Source: Paludibacteraceae bacterium (GTDB lineage: Bacteria; Bacteroidota; Bacteroidia; Bacteroidales; Paludibacteraceae). From it: 64,000 nucleotides of DNA. Shown here in pieces: positions 44,578 through 52,670 of the stretch (its first letter is position 1; the number at the start of each line of letters is the position of its first letter). The notes under the pieces are model-generated. The model worked only from the letters and a program-made list of their open reading frames with translations, did not search any database and was not told the DNA's origin. Position numbers and translations under genes: made by a program. The DNA lies in the NCBI GenBank assembly GCA_017456885.1, contig JAFTIM010000006.1, positions 1 through 64,000 of the forward strand. The letters are read 5' to 3'.

Positions 44578-45159
44578 TTACTTTGTGTCGTTTACGATTC
44601 GAGCAGGGTTGGAATTGAGAAAATCGTTCCAACTCTTGTATTTTTTGTCGGAGGCAGGTCGCGAAGCCTGCAAAAAATGACAATAAGCCACCGCCAACGC
44701 ATCGGTAGCATCAAAAGCGAGTTGCATTTTCTCGTCAGGTATTTTCAGAAATCGGTGCAACATGTCCGCCACCTGCTCTTTCGAGGCTTGTCCGTTGCCG
44801 GTGATAGCCATTTTGATTTTGAGGGGAGCATATTCGCAGATAGGCACATCGCGTTCCAATGCCGCAGCAATAGCCACACCTTGCGCCCGCCCAAGTTTGA
44901 GCATCGATTGCACGTTTTTGCCGAAAAATTGTGCCTCAATGGCAAATTCATCGGGCAAATACCGCTCTATAAGTTCTGTTGTAAAATCGAATACACGTTT
45001 CAACTTCAGATAAGGGTCTTTCATCTTTTTCATATCAAGCGTCCCCATATCCAAAAAGGAGGCTTTTGTAGCACAAACCCTCACCACACCAAATCCCATA
45101 ACGTTTGTACCGGGGTCGATACCTAAAATAATTTTTTCGTGTGCTGAGACGTTCTTCAT
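44578..45159 (-). CDS. ruvC: Holliday junction endonuclease RuvC
   Basis: 193 residues from ATG 45159; the frame runs further upstream into the DUF4286 gene. It has the first catalytic Asp in LGIDPGTNVMGFG, Glu in EFAIEAQFFGKN, and the C-terminal AFDATDALAVAYCH. RuvC resolves Holliday junctions with RuvAB. Its start overlaps the DUF4286 stop by 4 nt. Confidence 0.96.
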   Translation of the reverse strand: MKNVSAHEKIILGIDPGTNVMGFGVVRVCATKASFLDMGTLDMKKMKDPYLKLKRVFDFTTELIERYLPDEFAIEAQFFGKNVQSMLKLGRAQGVAIAAALERDVPICEYAPLKIKMAITGNGQASKEQVADMLHRFLKIPDEKMQLAFDATDALAVAYCHFLQASRPASDKKYKSWNDFLNSNPARIVNDTK

Positions 45160-45470
45160 AATGCGATTTCTTCCATAAAAACAGAAAACGAGAGTACGTT
45201 TTCTCCAAAGGTTTTGTGCATATAAGCATTCAGCAAATGTCCTTCGGTTTCGAGCCAATGGTCGATAACCGATTTATTTTCGGCCGAAAACTGTAGGGCG
45301 AAAGCCTCATCGTCGGGTTGGTCGGCAATAAGCACCTTGCAAATACGATAATCGGAAAAAGCAACGTGCTGTTCGATACGCGGTTTGACGTGCTGTTTTA
45401 CAAAATCGAGCCAACGCTCCACGTATGCACGATTTACATGATAAGTGGTATTAAAAACAACGCATTTCAT
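45156..45470 (-). CDS. DUF4286 family protein
   Basis: 104 residues from ATG 45470 (106 if the ATG at 45476 is used). It matches the small DUF4286 family that precedes ruvC in Bacteroidota: VVFNTTYHVNRAYVERWLDFVKQHVKP, then WLETEGHLLNAYMHKTFGENVLSFSVFME. Function unknown. The -7 element at 45478-45485 puts the transcript start almost on the ATG, so the mRNA may be leaderless. Confidence 0.88.
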   Translation of the reverse strand: MKCVVFNTTYHVNRAYVERWLDFVKQHVKPRIEQHVAFSDYRICKVLIADQPDDEAFALQFSAENKSVIDHWLETEGHLLNAYMHKTFGENVLSFSVFMEEIAL

Positions 45471-45477
45471 ACGCATA

Positions 45478-45485
45478 CAAAAGTA
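45478..45485 (-). promoter_or_regulatory. -7 promoter element for DUF4286-ruvC
   Basis: TACTTTTG followed by TA on the minus strand, 7 nt before the ATG at 45470. Confidence 0.55.
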
Positions 45486-45491
45486 ATAAAA

Positions 45492-46718
45492 TTAGCAACG
45501 TTGCGGTATCAAGATAGAACTATCGCCATAACTCAAAAAACGGAAATCGTGTGCAAGGGCATACTCGTAAATTTTCCGCCAATCGTCGCCTACAAAAGCC
45601 GATACCAACAGCAACAACGTACTTTTCGGTTGATGAAAATTGGTAATCATTTTTCTTACGAAATGAAACCTGTAGCCCGGGGCTATCATTATTTGCGTGG
45701 CAGCATGAAACGTTTGCAACTCATTTGTCTGCATATAAGTCAAAATGGCCTGCAACGAGGCTTCAGGCGTTATCGTAAAAGCATTTTCGTAAGGGTCCCA
45801 TTGTTTGACAAAAAACGCCGAATCAGGATTTTCCGGATTTTGCAGCAATTTTGCACCGATGTAATACAAACTTTCAATTGTGCGCACCGAGGTCGTTCCC
45901 ACGGCAATAGTTTCGCAACGATGTGCCAACAAGGCTTCCACCATTTGTTTCGACACGGAAATATACTCCGTATGCATTTCGTGTTGTGCCATCAACTCGG
46001 ACTTTACAGGGCGAAACGTACCTGCCCCGACATGCAACGTAACCTCCTGCATATCGACGTGTTTAGCCTTTAAAGCGTCCAAAACACGCTCCGTGAAATG
46101 CAATCCTGCCGTAGGTGCCGCCACCGAACCTTTTATTTTCGAATAAACGGTTTGATAGGTTTCGTTATCGCTCTCTTCGGTTTCGCGATTTAAATAAGGA
46201 GGTATCGGCAACTCGCCAAACGTTTCCAAAATATCGGAAAAGGTAACCTGCTCGTCGTTCCACGAAAAGCAAACCTCGAAACTCGTATTATGCACGGCTT
46301 TCAACTCTGCCGAGAGCGTAACCTCTCGCCCGTTGAGCAAGAGCGTATGCGTCAAAACACCCGACTTCCATCGTTTTAAATTGCCAATTAAACAAAACCA
46401 CGTACAGGTTTTGTTTTGCTGAAAAGACAACACATAGTCGTTGGGAGCAGCCGGCTCCAAACAAAAAATTTCGATTACGGCTCCCGTCGATTTTCTGAAA
46501 TGCAAACGAGCTTGAATCACCTTGGTATTATTGAAAACGAGCAGATCGTTTTCGGCAAACATATCCGATACATTACGAAATGTCGATTCGCGTATTTCAC
46601 CCTTGTCGTAAACCAAAAGTTTCGATTCATCGCGTACATTCAAAGGATACTTTGCAATCCGATTGTCGGGCAAAACATAGGTAAAATCATCTATTTTTAT
46701 CTCTTTCGGACTTTTCAT
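45492..46718 (-). CDS. queA: tRNA ribosyltransferase-isomerase QueA
   Basis: 408 residues from ATG 46718; upstream ATGs in the frame fall in the terminator and tRNA-Leu. Signature parts: FTYVLPDNRIAKYPL, LLVYDKGEI, LVFNNTKVIQARLHFRK, the VAAPTAGLHFTERVL loop, HVGAGTFRPVK and the C-terminal TNFHQPKSTLLLLVSAF. QueA transfers the ribosyl part of SAM to preQ1-modified tRNA to form epoxyqueuosine. It follows a tRNA transcript that ends in a terminator, so it likely has its own promoter or depends on read-through. Confidence 0.95.
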   Translation of the reverse strand: MKSPKEIKIDDFTYVLPDNRIAKYPLNVRDESKLLVYDKGEIRESTFRNVSDMFAENDLLVFNNTKVIQARLHFRKSTGAVIEIFCLEPAAPNDYVLSFQQNKTCTWFCLIGNLKRWKSGVLTHTLLLNGREVTLSAELKAVHNTSFEVCFSWNDEQVTFSDILETFGELPIPPYLNRETEESDNETYQTVYSKIKGSVAAPTAGLHFTERVLDALKAKHVDMQEVTLHVGAGTFRPVKSELMAQHEMHTEYISVSKQMVEALLAHRCETIAVGTTSVRTIESLYYIGAKLLQNPENPDSAFFVKQWDPYENAFTITPEASLQAILTYMQTNELQTFHAATQIMIAPGYRFHFVRKMITNFHQPKSTLLLLVSAFVGDDWRKIYEYALAHDFRFLSYGDSSILIPQRC

Positions 46719-46730
46719 GTTCAACAGCAT

Positions 46731-46770
46731 AAAAAAATCAGCAACCTGCTTTCTCAAGTTGCTGATTTTG
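46731..46770 (-). terminator. tRNA operon terminator
   Basis: AAATCAGCAAC and GTTGCTGATTT pair around a 9- to 10-nt loop and are followed by T7 on the minus strand. It ends 12 nt before the queA ATG. Confidence 0.85.
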
Positions 46771-46781
46771 CATTTGGTTTG

Positions 46782-46866
46782 TACCGCGAGCGGGACTTGA
46801 ACCCGCACAGCTGCAATAGCCAAAGGATTTTAAGTCCTTCGTGTCTACCGATTCCACCATCGCGGC
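46782..46866 (-). tRNA. tRNA-Leu (anticodon TAA)
   Basis: 85 nt with a long variable arm, as in tRNA-Leu. Acceptor GCCGCGA/TCGCGGT, anticodon stem AAGGA/TCCTT with loop CTTAAAA, T loop TTCAAGT. 20 nt downstream of tRNA-Gly in one transcript. Confidence 0.96.
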
Positions 46867-46886
46867 ATCTTTTTTTACAAAAAGAG

Positions 46887-46959
46887 AGCGGAAAACGGGA
46901 CTCGAACCCGCGACCCCAACCTTGGCAAGGTTGTGCTCTACCAACTGAGCTATTTCCGC
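46887..46959 (-). tRNA. tRNA-Gly (anticodon GCC)
   Basis: 73 nt: acceptor GCGGAAA/TTTCCGC, D arm GCTC/GAGC, anticodon stem CAACC/GGTTG with loop TTGCCAA, T loop TTCGAGT. First of the two-tRNA transcript from the promoter at 46992. Confidence 0.97.
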
Positions 46960-46991
46960 AAATATTGTTATCAAAGAACTTTTTCGGACTG

Positions 46992-46999
46992 CAAAAATA
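46992..46999 (-). promoter_or_regulatory. -7 promoter element for tRNA-Gly/tRNA-Leu
   Basis: TATTTTTG followed by CA on the minus strand, 32 nt before the tRNA-Gly 5' end. Confidence 0.65.
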
Positions 47000-47051
47000 C
47001 AGTTTTTTCGTAACCAAACAATCTTTATTTTCGTTTTTTTATTAAAAGAGG

Positions 47052-47714
47052 CTACAACTGTCCCGCTTCGACCAACAAGATGACACGTTCCACAATGGCA
47101 TCTTTCTCGCTTTCGCCAAATTCATCTTTCAGATTTGCCCCGAACAAACGGGCGAATCCCTGCCAAAAACCGGCCACGAAACTGCCCCGATAAGCCCTTA
47201 TCAGAGCATACGACGACTGATTGCATTCACGACTGATAAGCCGTATCAGCATTTTGCCTTGACTCAAGGTAAAATTCCGCATATCGCCCTCGTAACGGTT
47301 AAAAATCTCTTTTTCCAATGCTTTCATATAGCGTTTGCGCTCTCTGTCGGACTTCATTTTCATCAGCGTATCGTTGGTTTCGGATAACATCTTACTTACG
47401 ATTTTGGCATACGGAAGAGCTTTTTTGACATCGCGCACCGTACGCCAATAAAACTTCTCTTGTCGCTTATTTTTAAATTTTATCGGAGGAAAAACATAAA
47501 CGGTTTGCAAAACAATATGCGGAATCGTATCACGACCTTTTACCTCCATCCGACACCAAACGCCGCCGTTTTCAGCCGCTTCTCCCGTTTTGTGTACCAC
47601 GACTTCCTTTTTGTTGGGAGCCGCCGTTTTCTTTTGTATTAACGTATTAGCATACAACCCGTTAAAACAAAACAGGAAAAGGCATAAAATCAATATGACA
47701 TCGAAACGTTTCAC
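47052..47714 (-). CDS. DUF4294 family exported protein
   Basis: 220 residues with a signal peptide (about 1-22). The body matches the DUF4294 family of Bacteroidota: GRDTIPHIVLQTVYVFPPIKFKNKRQEKFYWRTVRDVKKALPYAK, continuing into a helical part with ECNQSSYALIRAYRGSFVAGFWQGFARLFG. Function unknown. The -7 element at 47720-47727 lies 5 nt from the ATG, suggesting a leaderless message. Confidence 0.88.
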   Translation of the reverse strand: MKRFDVILILCLFLFCFNGLYANTLIQKKTAAPNKKEVVVHKTGEAAENGGVWCRMEVKGRDTIPHIVLQTVYVFPPIKFKNKRQEKFYWRTVRDVKKALPYAKIVSKMLSETNDTLMKMKSDRERKRYMKALEKEIFNRYEGDMRNFTLSQGKMLIRLISRECNQSSYALIRAYRGSFVAGFWQGFARLFGANLKDEFGESEKDAIVERVILLVEAGQL

Positions 47715-47719
47715 GAAAA

Positions 47720-47727
47720 CAAAAGTA
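47720..47727 (-). promoter_or_regulatory. -7 promoter element for DUF4294 gene
   Basis: TACTTTTG followed by TT on the minus strand, immediately upstream of the ATG at 47714. Confidence 0.45.
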
Positions 47728-47808
47728 AGTTATTTCACTCACTTCAGATTGAAATTAAAAAAGTTTTGTTTATTTTGGTTGCAATTTTTTAACAAAAGAA
47801 TCTGCTTT

Positions 47809-48621
47809 ATGAAAAGATTTGCATCGACAATCGCCCTCATTTGCACTTTCTTATTGAACTTTGCGGAACAAACCACCAGCATTATTCCCTCATCGTATGT
47901 TGCAGGCAACGCCTCTACGGCCTACCAAATGGAATGGACGGCTTTTCACAATCCAGCTTCGTTGGCTACCGAAAAAGGCATCTCGCTACAAGCCTCATGC
48001 GAAAACAAATACCTCACCAAAGAACTTTTCAACGAAGTGTTTGGCATTGGCATTCACACAAAATATCTGAACATAGGAGCCTCGCTCTCGCATTTTGGTT
48101 TTGCCGACTATCACGAGCTGTTGGCAGGCATCTGTTTTGCACGGCGTTTTTCCGACAGGCTCAACATCGGCATTCAGGCCGATTATTACACGGTTTATTT
48201 CCCTCAGTTGCAGAAATACAAAGGAACGGTGCTTGCACAAGTCGGCATACAATGCCGCGTGGTGAAAGAGTTTTATTTGGCCATTCACGCATTTAATCCC
48301 ATGTTTTCAAAAATAAAATCGAGTGAAATACCGCAAAAACTACCTGCCATTTTCAGTATCGGAGCCTTGCACGTCATCAACGAAAAAGTGAATTGGGTAG
48401 CCCAGATAGACAAAAATGTGTACGGTAGTTGGCGATGGGCTGTGGGTGTGGAATATGCACCATTTAAACAATTTACGGTACGCGTTGGTGGCTATGGACA
48501 GGATTTTGTGCCAACTTTGGGTGTTGGATTACATTTCGGCGAATTTCGTTTCAATCTCCATTGCGAATATCATTTAAAACTCGGGCTATGCACATTTGGA
48601 ATGTTAGGTTATCGCTTTTAG
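47809..48621 (+). CDS. Outer-membrane beta-barrel protein
   Basis: 270 residues from ATG 47809, where a signal peptide begins (MKRFASTIALICTFLLNFAEQ). The mature part has alternating amphipathic strands (GIHTKYLNIGASLSHFGFAD, FAVRVGGYGQDF-like segments near 220) and ends with LKLGLCTFGMLGYRF, a barrel-closing strand with terminal Phe. It resembles the PorV/PorQ-like barrels that sit beside larger outer-membrane proteins, though I cannot assign it to either. Its 3' end overlaps the next gene by 34 nt in another frame, so the two are coupled. Confidence 0.82.
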   Translation: MKRFASTIALICTFLLNFAEQTTSIIPSSYVAGNASTAYQMEWTAFHNPASLATEKGISLQASCENKYLTKELFNEVFGIGIHTKYLNIGASLSHFGFADYHELLAGICFARRFSDRLNIGIQADYYTVYFPQLQKYKGTVLAQVGIQCRVVKEFYLAIHAFNPMFSKIKSSEIPQKLPAIFSIGALHVINEKVNWVAQIDKNVYGSWRWAVGVEYAPFKQFTVRVGGYGQDFVPTLGVGLHFGEFRFNLHCEYHLKLGLCTFGMLGYRF

Positions 48622-50636
48622 GTGTGCTATTGTTGTTGCTTGCTTACGCCTATGCCCAACCCCAAACAAACGACATTGTCGATGAAATTTTGGAGCGAAT
48701 CTCTTCGCAAATAACCGACGATGAGGAGATTGACCTTGCCACCATATACGACGACCTGATTTATTATCGGCAAAACCCGATAAATTTGAACACTGCCACA
48801 AAAGAACAACTCGAACGACTTTTCTTTTTAGACGAAATCCAAATCGAAAACATACTTTTCTATCAGTATAAATACGGAGAAATTTACACCATTTACGAAC
48901 TTGTGTTAATAGACGGGCTTGACGAATTTGCCATCAATGCACTGAAAAATTTTGTTTGCATAAAAACGGTTGATTCATCAACAAAATACACATTTAAAGA
49001 GGTTTTTAAATACGGAAAACACAATTTGCTGGTACGCAACGACGGGACATTTGAGCAGAAAAAAGGTTTTCGAAGGACAAAAGATGAGTTGAATGCCAAT
49101 CCCGAAAAATTTTATCTTGGCGACCCTTTTTACGCCTCAATCAAGTATCGTTTTCACTACAAAGAATATGTCCAATTCGGATTTTCGGCCGAAAAAGATA
49201 CCGGTGAACCTTTTACAGGTAAATACAACAAAGGCTACGACTCGTACAACGGCTACTTGCAACTGAACGACCTTTGGAAGTTCCGAAATATCGTTGTTGG
49301 CGACTACCGTGCCGCATTCGGGCAAGGGCTTGTCATCCGTACCGAATTTGCCATGCCCGATGCATCGGTTTTGCACATCTCGCCACGCAATAACGGATTA
49401 CGCAAGAGTTCATCGACCGACGAATACTACTTTCTGCGCGGTGTCGGTGCCACCCTCGACATCAAAAAATTTCAGATTACGGCATTCTACTCTTATCGGA
49501 AAATGGACGCCGACACTACAGGTGGCACATTTTCGACGATACAAACCAACGGATTGCACCGAAAAATAAGCGAACTGACAAAGAAACGCACGCTTTCAAC
49601 TCAAATTGCAGGGGCAAATATCAGTTACAACGCACGCAGTTTCCATATCGGCATCACATCTTCTACTGTCATTTATGCCCTGCCGCAACAGCCAAACGGC
49701 GAACTTTACACCTCGTTTTTCCCTCGCGGCAAGGTGCAATCGGCTCTCGGCATCGACTACCAGTTTCGGTTATATAAATTTAACTTCTCGGGCGAAACCG
49801 CACTCTCGACCAACCGTGGTGTTGCCACCATCAACAACGTGTTTTTCACACCCACCTCACGCATCGGTATCCTTTTTTCGCATCGCTACTATTCGCCACG
49901 TTACAATCATCTTTACGCAAACGCTTTCGGGAGTAATACTTGTAACGAAAACGGATTTTATACGGGATTGGAAATTACACCGCTGAAAAATTGGAAAATA
50001 TCGCTTTCGGGTAATGCCTATCGACGTCCGTGGGCAAGTTATCAAACCGATGGTGCCGCCACTTTCTATCGTCTGCTTGGCAGATTGGAATATGCTCCGA
50101 AATCCAATCTGACGGTTCTGGCACAAATACAATTCCGACAAGACGAGAAAAACGACCCGCGACCCGCGACAACCTCCCAACTCGCAATCGTCAAAACGCT
50201 AAAACACAATTATACCTTGCACTACACAAGTTTAGGTATCAAATTCAAAACCTATATTGCAGCTACTCATGCCAAAACATCAGGAGAGAAGACAACGCAC
50301 GGATTTCTGCTTTTGCAAAATATCGGATACACCATTCCTATCGTAAAAATCAACCTCAACGGCGGTTATGCCTACTTCGACGCCGAAAACTACAACAACC
50401 GATTTTCGGTTTACGAAAACGATATTCCATCGGTATTCTCCATACCGATGCTCTACGGCAAAGGATGCCGATATTACCTGAACATCGGATACAATGTATT
50501 AAAGAATTTCGGTATCTGGTTTAAATTCGCACAAACCTACTATACCGACAATCGCACTACGACAGGAAGCGGATGGGACGAAATAAACGGAAACCACAAA
50601 AGCGATTTCCGTATTCAAATGCGTTTCAGTTTTTAA
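48588..50636 (+). CDS. Helix-hairpin-helix outer-membrane barrel protein
   Basis: 682 residues from ATG 48588, at a signal peptide (LSLLGVLLLLLAYAYAQ). The N-terminal periplasmic part (about 25-125) has two helix-hairpin-helix segments of the ComEA kind: NPINLNTATKEQLERLFFL and IYTIYELVLIDGLDEFAINALKNF. The remaining 550 residues are barrel-like strands with many Tyr and Phe, ending in KSDFRIQMRFSF. A DNA- or protein-binding plug ahead of a large barrel is an unusual combination, found in several Bacteroidota. Function unknown. The stop overlaps the ZIP gene's stop in TTAA. Confidence 0.85.
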   Translation: MHIWNVRLSLLGVLLLLLAYAYAQPQTNDIVDEILERISSQITDDEEIDLATIYDDLIYYRQNPINLNTATKEQLERLFFLDEIQIENILFYQYKYGEIYTIYELVLIDGLDEFAINALKNFVCIKTVDSSTKYTFKEVFKYGKHNLLVRNDGTFEQKKGFRRTKDELNANPEKFYLGDPFYASIKYRFHYKEYVQFGFSAEKDTGEPFTGKYNKGYDSYNGYLQLNDLWKFRNIVVGDYRAAFGQGLVIRTEFAMPDASVLHISPRNNGLRKSSSTDEYYFLRGVGATLDIKKFQITAFYSYRKMDADTTGGTFSTIQTNGLHRKISELTKKRTLSTQIAGANISYNARSFHIGITSSTVIYALPQQPNGELYTSFFPRGKVQSALGIDYQFRLYKFNFSGETALSTNRGVATINNVFFTPTSRIGILFSHRYYSPRYNHLYANAFGSNTCNENGFYTGLEITPLKNWKISLSGNAYRRPWASYQTDGAATFYRLLGRLEYAPKSNLTVLAQIQFRQDEKNDPRPATTSQLAIVKTLKHNYTLHYTSLGIKFKTYIAATHAKTSGEKTTHGFLLLQNIGYTIPIVKINLNGGYAYFDAENYNNRFSVYENDIPSVFSIPMLYGKGCRYYLNIGYNVLKNFGIWFKFAQTYYTDNRTTTGSGWDEINGNHKSDFRIQMRFSF

Positions 50637-51415
50637 GCAGCTAATGCCACATCAAGTATCATCATCAGCACAAAACCGACAGCAACACCTATCGTGGCTA
50701 TGTTGGAATGCGTGCCGGCTTGCGATTCGGGAATCAACTCCTCCACCACCACATAAATCATTGCTCCTGCTGCAAATGCCAACAAATAGGGCAACACCGG
50801 AGTAATAAAACTAATCAATAGCATTGTAAGAACGGCAGATACGGGTTCTACTATTCCCGATACAGCCCCAACACCAAATGCTTTCCATTTGGACAACCCC
50901 TCGCTGCGAAGTGGCATTGAAATAATGGCTCCTTCGGGAAAATTCTGCACCGCCATTCCTACTGCCAATGCCAATGCCCCGGCCGAAGTAATGCCCGACA
51001 CTTGTTCCAATGCGCCTGCCAACACGACACCTACGGCCATACCTTCAGGAATGTTGTGCAAGGTTACTGCCAATGCCAGCATCGTGGAACGTTTAAGACT
51101 GGACTTCATTCCCTCCGGCTCTTCCGACTCGGAGTGCAAGTGCGGAATAATGGTATCGAGCAGAAACAAAAATACCATTCCCAACAAAAAACCGACTGCC
51201 GCAGGCATCCACGCCAAGGAGCCTTGTGCCCCGCTCATCTCGATAGAAGGTATCAAAAGCGACCACACCGAAGCAGCTATCATTACACCCGAAGCAAACC
51301 CAAGCAACAGTTTTTTTAGCCGCACACCCATACTTTCACGCAAAAGGAACGCCATCGAAGCTCCGAGCAAGGTACCCAAAAAGGGTAATAACAAACCTAA
51401 ATAAATGTGATTCAT
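50633..51415 (-). CDS. ZIP family metal transporter
   Basis: 260 residues from ATG 51415; an upstream in-frame start at 51472 would overlap the promoter. Eight membrane segments, with the ZIP metal-site motifs VTLHNIPEGMAVGVVLAG (helix IV) and AVGMAVQNFPEGAIISMPL (helix V). Between helices III and IV lies a short His-rich, acidic loop (PHLHSESEEPE). It imports zinc or a related divalent metal across the inner membrane, or works in the ZupT-like manner. Confidence 0.94.
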   Translation of the reverse strand: MNHIYLGLLLPFLGTLLGASMAFLLRESMGVRLKKLLLGFASGVMIAASVWSLLIPSIEMSGAQGSLAWMPAAVGFLLGMVFLFLLDTIIPHLHSESEEPEGMKSSLKRSTMLALAVTLHNIPEGMAVGVVLAGALEQVSGITSAGALALAVGMAVQNFPEGAIISMPLRSEGLSKWKAFGVGAVSGIVEPVSAVLTMLLISFITPVLPYLLAFAAGAMIYVVVEELIPESQAGTHSNIATIGVAVGFVLMMILDVALAA

Positions 51416-51443
51416 AAAATAGAGAAATATGCAAACTTTCCTA

Positions 51444-51451
51444 CAAAGATA
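51444..51451 (-). promoter_or_regulatory. -7 promoter element for ZIP gene
   Basis: TATCTTTG followed by TA on the minus strand, 28 nt before the ATG at 51415. Confidence 0.65.
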
Positions 51452-51484
51452 GTGCAAAAGCAAAACTCTCACGATTACTTTTTG

Positions 51485-51719
51485 TACTTTTGCACTGATT
51501 GTCGGAGGTCGGCTTGGATTAGAAATGGCAGGTCTTAAATGTATAGGTCATTCAGAATAGATCCAATTCCAGATTTCACATGCAATCTATTTTTTGGTAA
51601 AGAGGATAAGGTAATTATGGCGATTTAATGGAAATCAACACCCCTCTTTTACCTGATTTTGATTTTCTAAATGGAATTTGTTCGTCGTTTTCAATGCCAA
51701 TTTTTGGTGAATAACTTTT
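51485..51719 (+). promoter_or_regulatory. Promoter-like element and gene-free stretch
   Basis: TACTTTTG followed by CA at 51485-51492 is an exact -7 match, but no convincing gene follows on the plus strand; only an 11-codon frame is seen. About 110 nt further there is a nested hairpin: GGTAAAGAGG near 51597 with CCTCTTTTACC near 51644, enclosing GATTT/AAATC. This could be a small RNA, a relic, or an antisense start to the lipoprotein gene. Confidence 0.3.
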
Positions 51720-52648
51720 CTATTTCAACACCGCACGCACAGGGCGACCTGTATAGCGGTAACCCACGTCTTCTTTAAGAGTATTATTCGATTTATTAAA
51801 CAACAACACCCATGCTTTTGATTCGGATGCGGTATAAAGATTACTTGTCCAATATTGCCCTATACTACCGCCATAACTAACATTTTGAGTTTGTTTATAA
51901 CCGGCCGCCGGCAGAAAAATGCTATTGTCGTTGGTTTGACTCGTAACCACATAACCTTTCACGCTTTTTTCGTTGTAAGTGGTGGTATAAGTCCATGTAC
52001 ATTTTGTTAGCAACTCGTTTATTTCCTCTCTGGTGGGCATTCTCCACACACCGCCCATGTTTACAGCGGCGGCATCATCTTCAAGGTCGAGCACGGTTTT
52101 GCCACCGGCGGTGTATTCAGTAAAAGTACTACCGCCGTCGGTTGTATCAAAATAGGTATTCCCATTGTAAGTCGTTTTTGTTTCGGTTTCGCCCCAAGCG
52201 AAGTAGTTGCCGTACTCCTCGGGCGCAGTGGCACCCACGTTGCAGGTTGCCCATTTTACGCTCAAGCCCAAATCGACGGCTTCCACGCCCTCTATTTCAA
52301 ACATGACAACAATAGTTGAATCGGATACGAGTTCTATTGCTCTTTCCGAAAGCGTACCTTCCACATCCGACCAACCAAACACATGTGCCCCATTTATAGG
52401 CTCAGCCGTTACTGGCACGATTGTTCCCTTTTCGTATATGCCGCTACCGCTAACCATTCCAAGCGGTTTGTTCAGATTCACCACCGTAAGCGTATAAGTT
52501 ACAGGGTCGGGGGGGGTCGGCTTCATTCTGATTACCTCCGTTTTGTTCGGTAGTCGGGTCTTTCGGCTCGTCGGTTTTGTCTTTCTTACACGACACAATG
52601 GTCAATCATTGCAACAAACAACAAAATCAGACTAAAATTTCTATTCAT
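51720..52648 (-). pseudogene. Surface lipoprotein with two frame breaks (paralogue 3)
   Basis: The start at 52648 opens a signal peptide (MNRNFSLILLFVAMI), but the frame shifts just before the lipobox: removing one base near 52593-52598 gives VSCKKDKTDEPKDP, as in paralogue 1. A second shift lies at a run of eight G (52509-52516): seven would restore the frame. The repaired product is about 308 residues: lipobox, linker, InlB-type repeat (LGMVSGSGIYEKGTIVPVTAEP), then a Fibrobacter-type major paralogous domain (DLGLSVKWATCNVGA, WRMPTREE, FLPAAGYK, GRPVRAVLK). The mature domains are intact. It starts 22 nt after the purB stop with no promoter of its own seen, so it should be co-transcribed with asd-purB. 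Confidence 0.8.
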
Positions 52649-52670
52649 TTTCTCAAATATTTTACCTAAA

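Noticed and set aside
46738-47017. Open frames on the minus strand
   Set aside because: They read through tRNA-Leu and tRNA-Gly and the promoter; no coding features.
51532-51720. Remnant of a gene downstream of the 51485 promoter
   Set aside because: The only frame is 11 codons, and the rest shows no coding pattern I can recognise.
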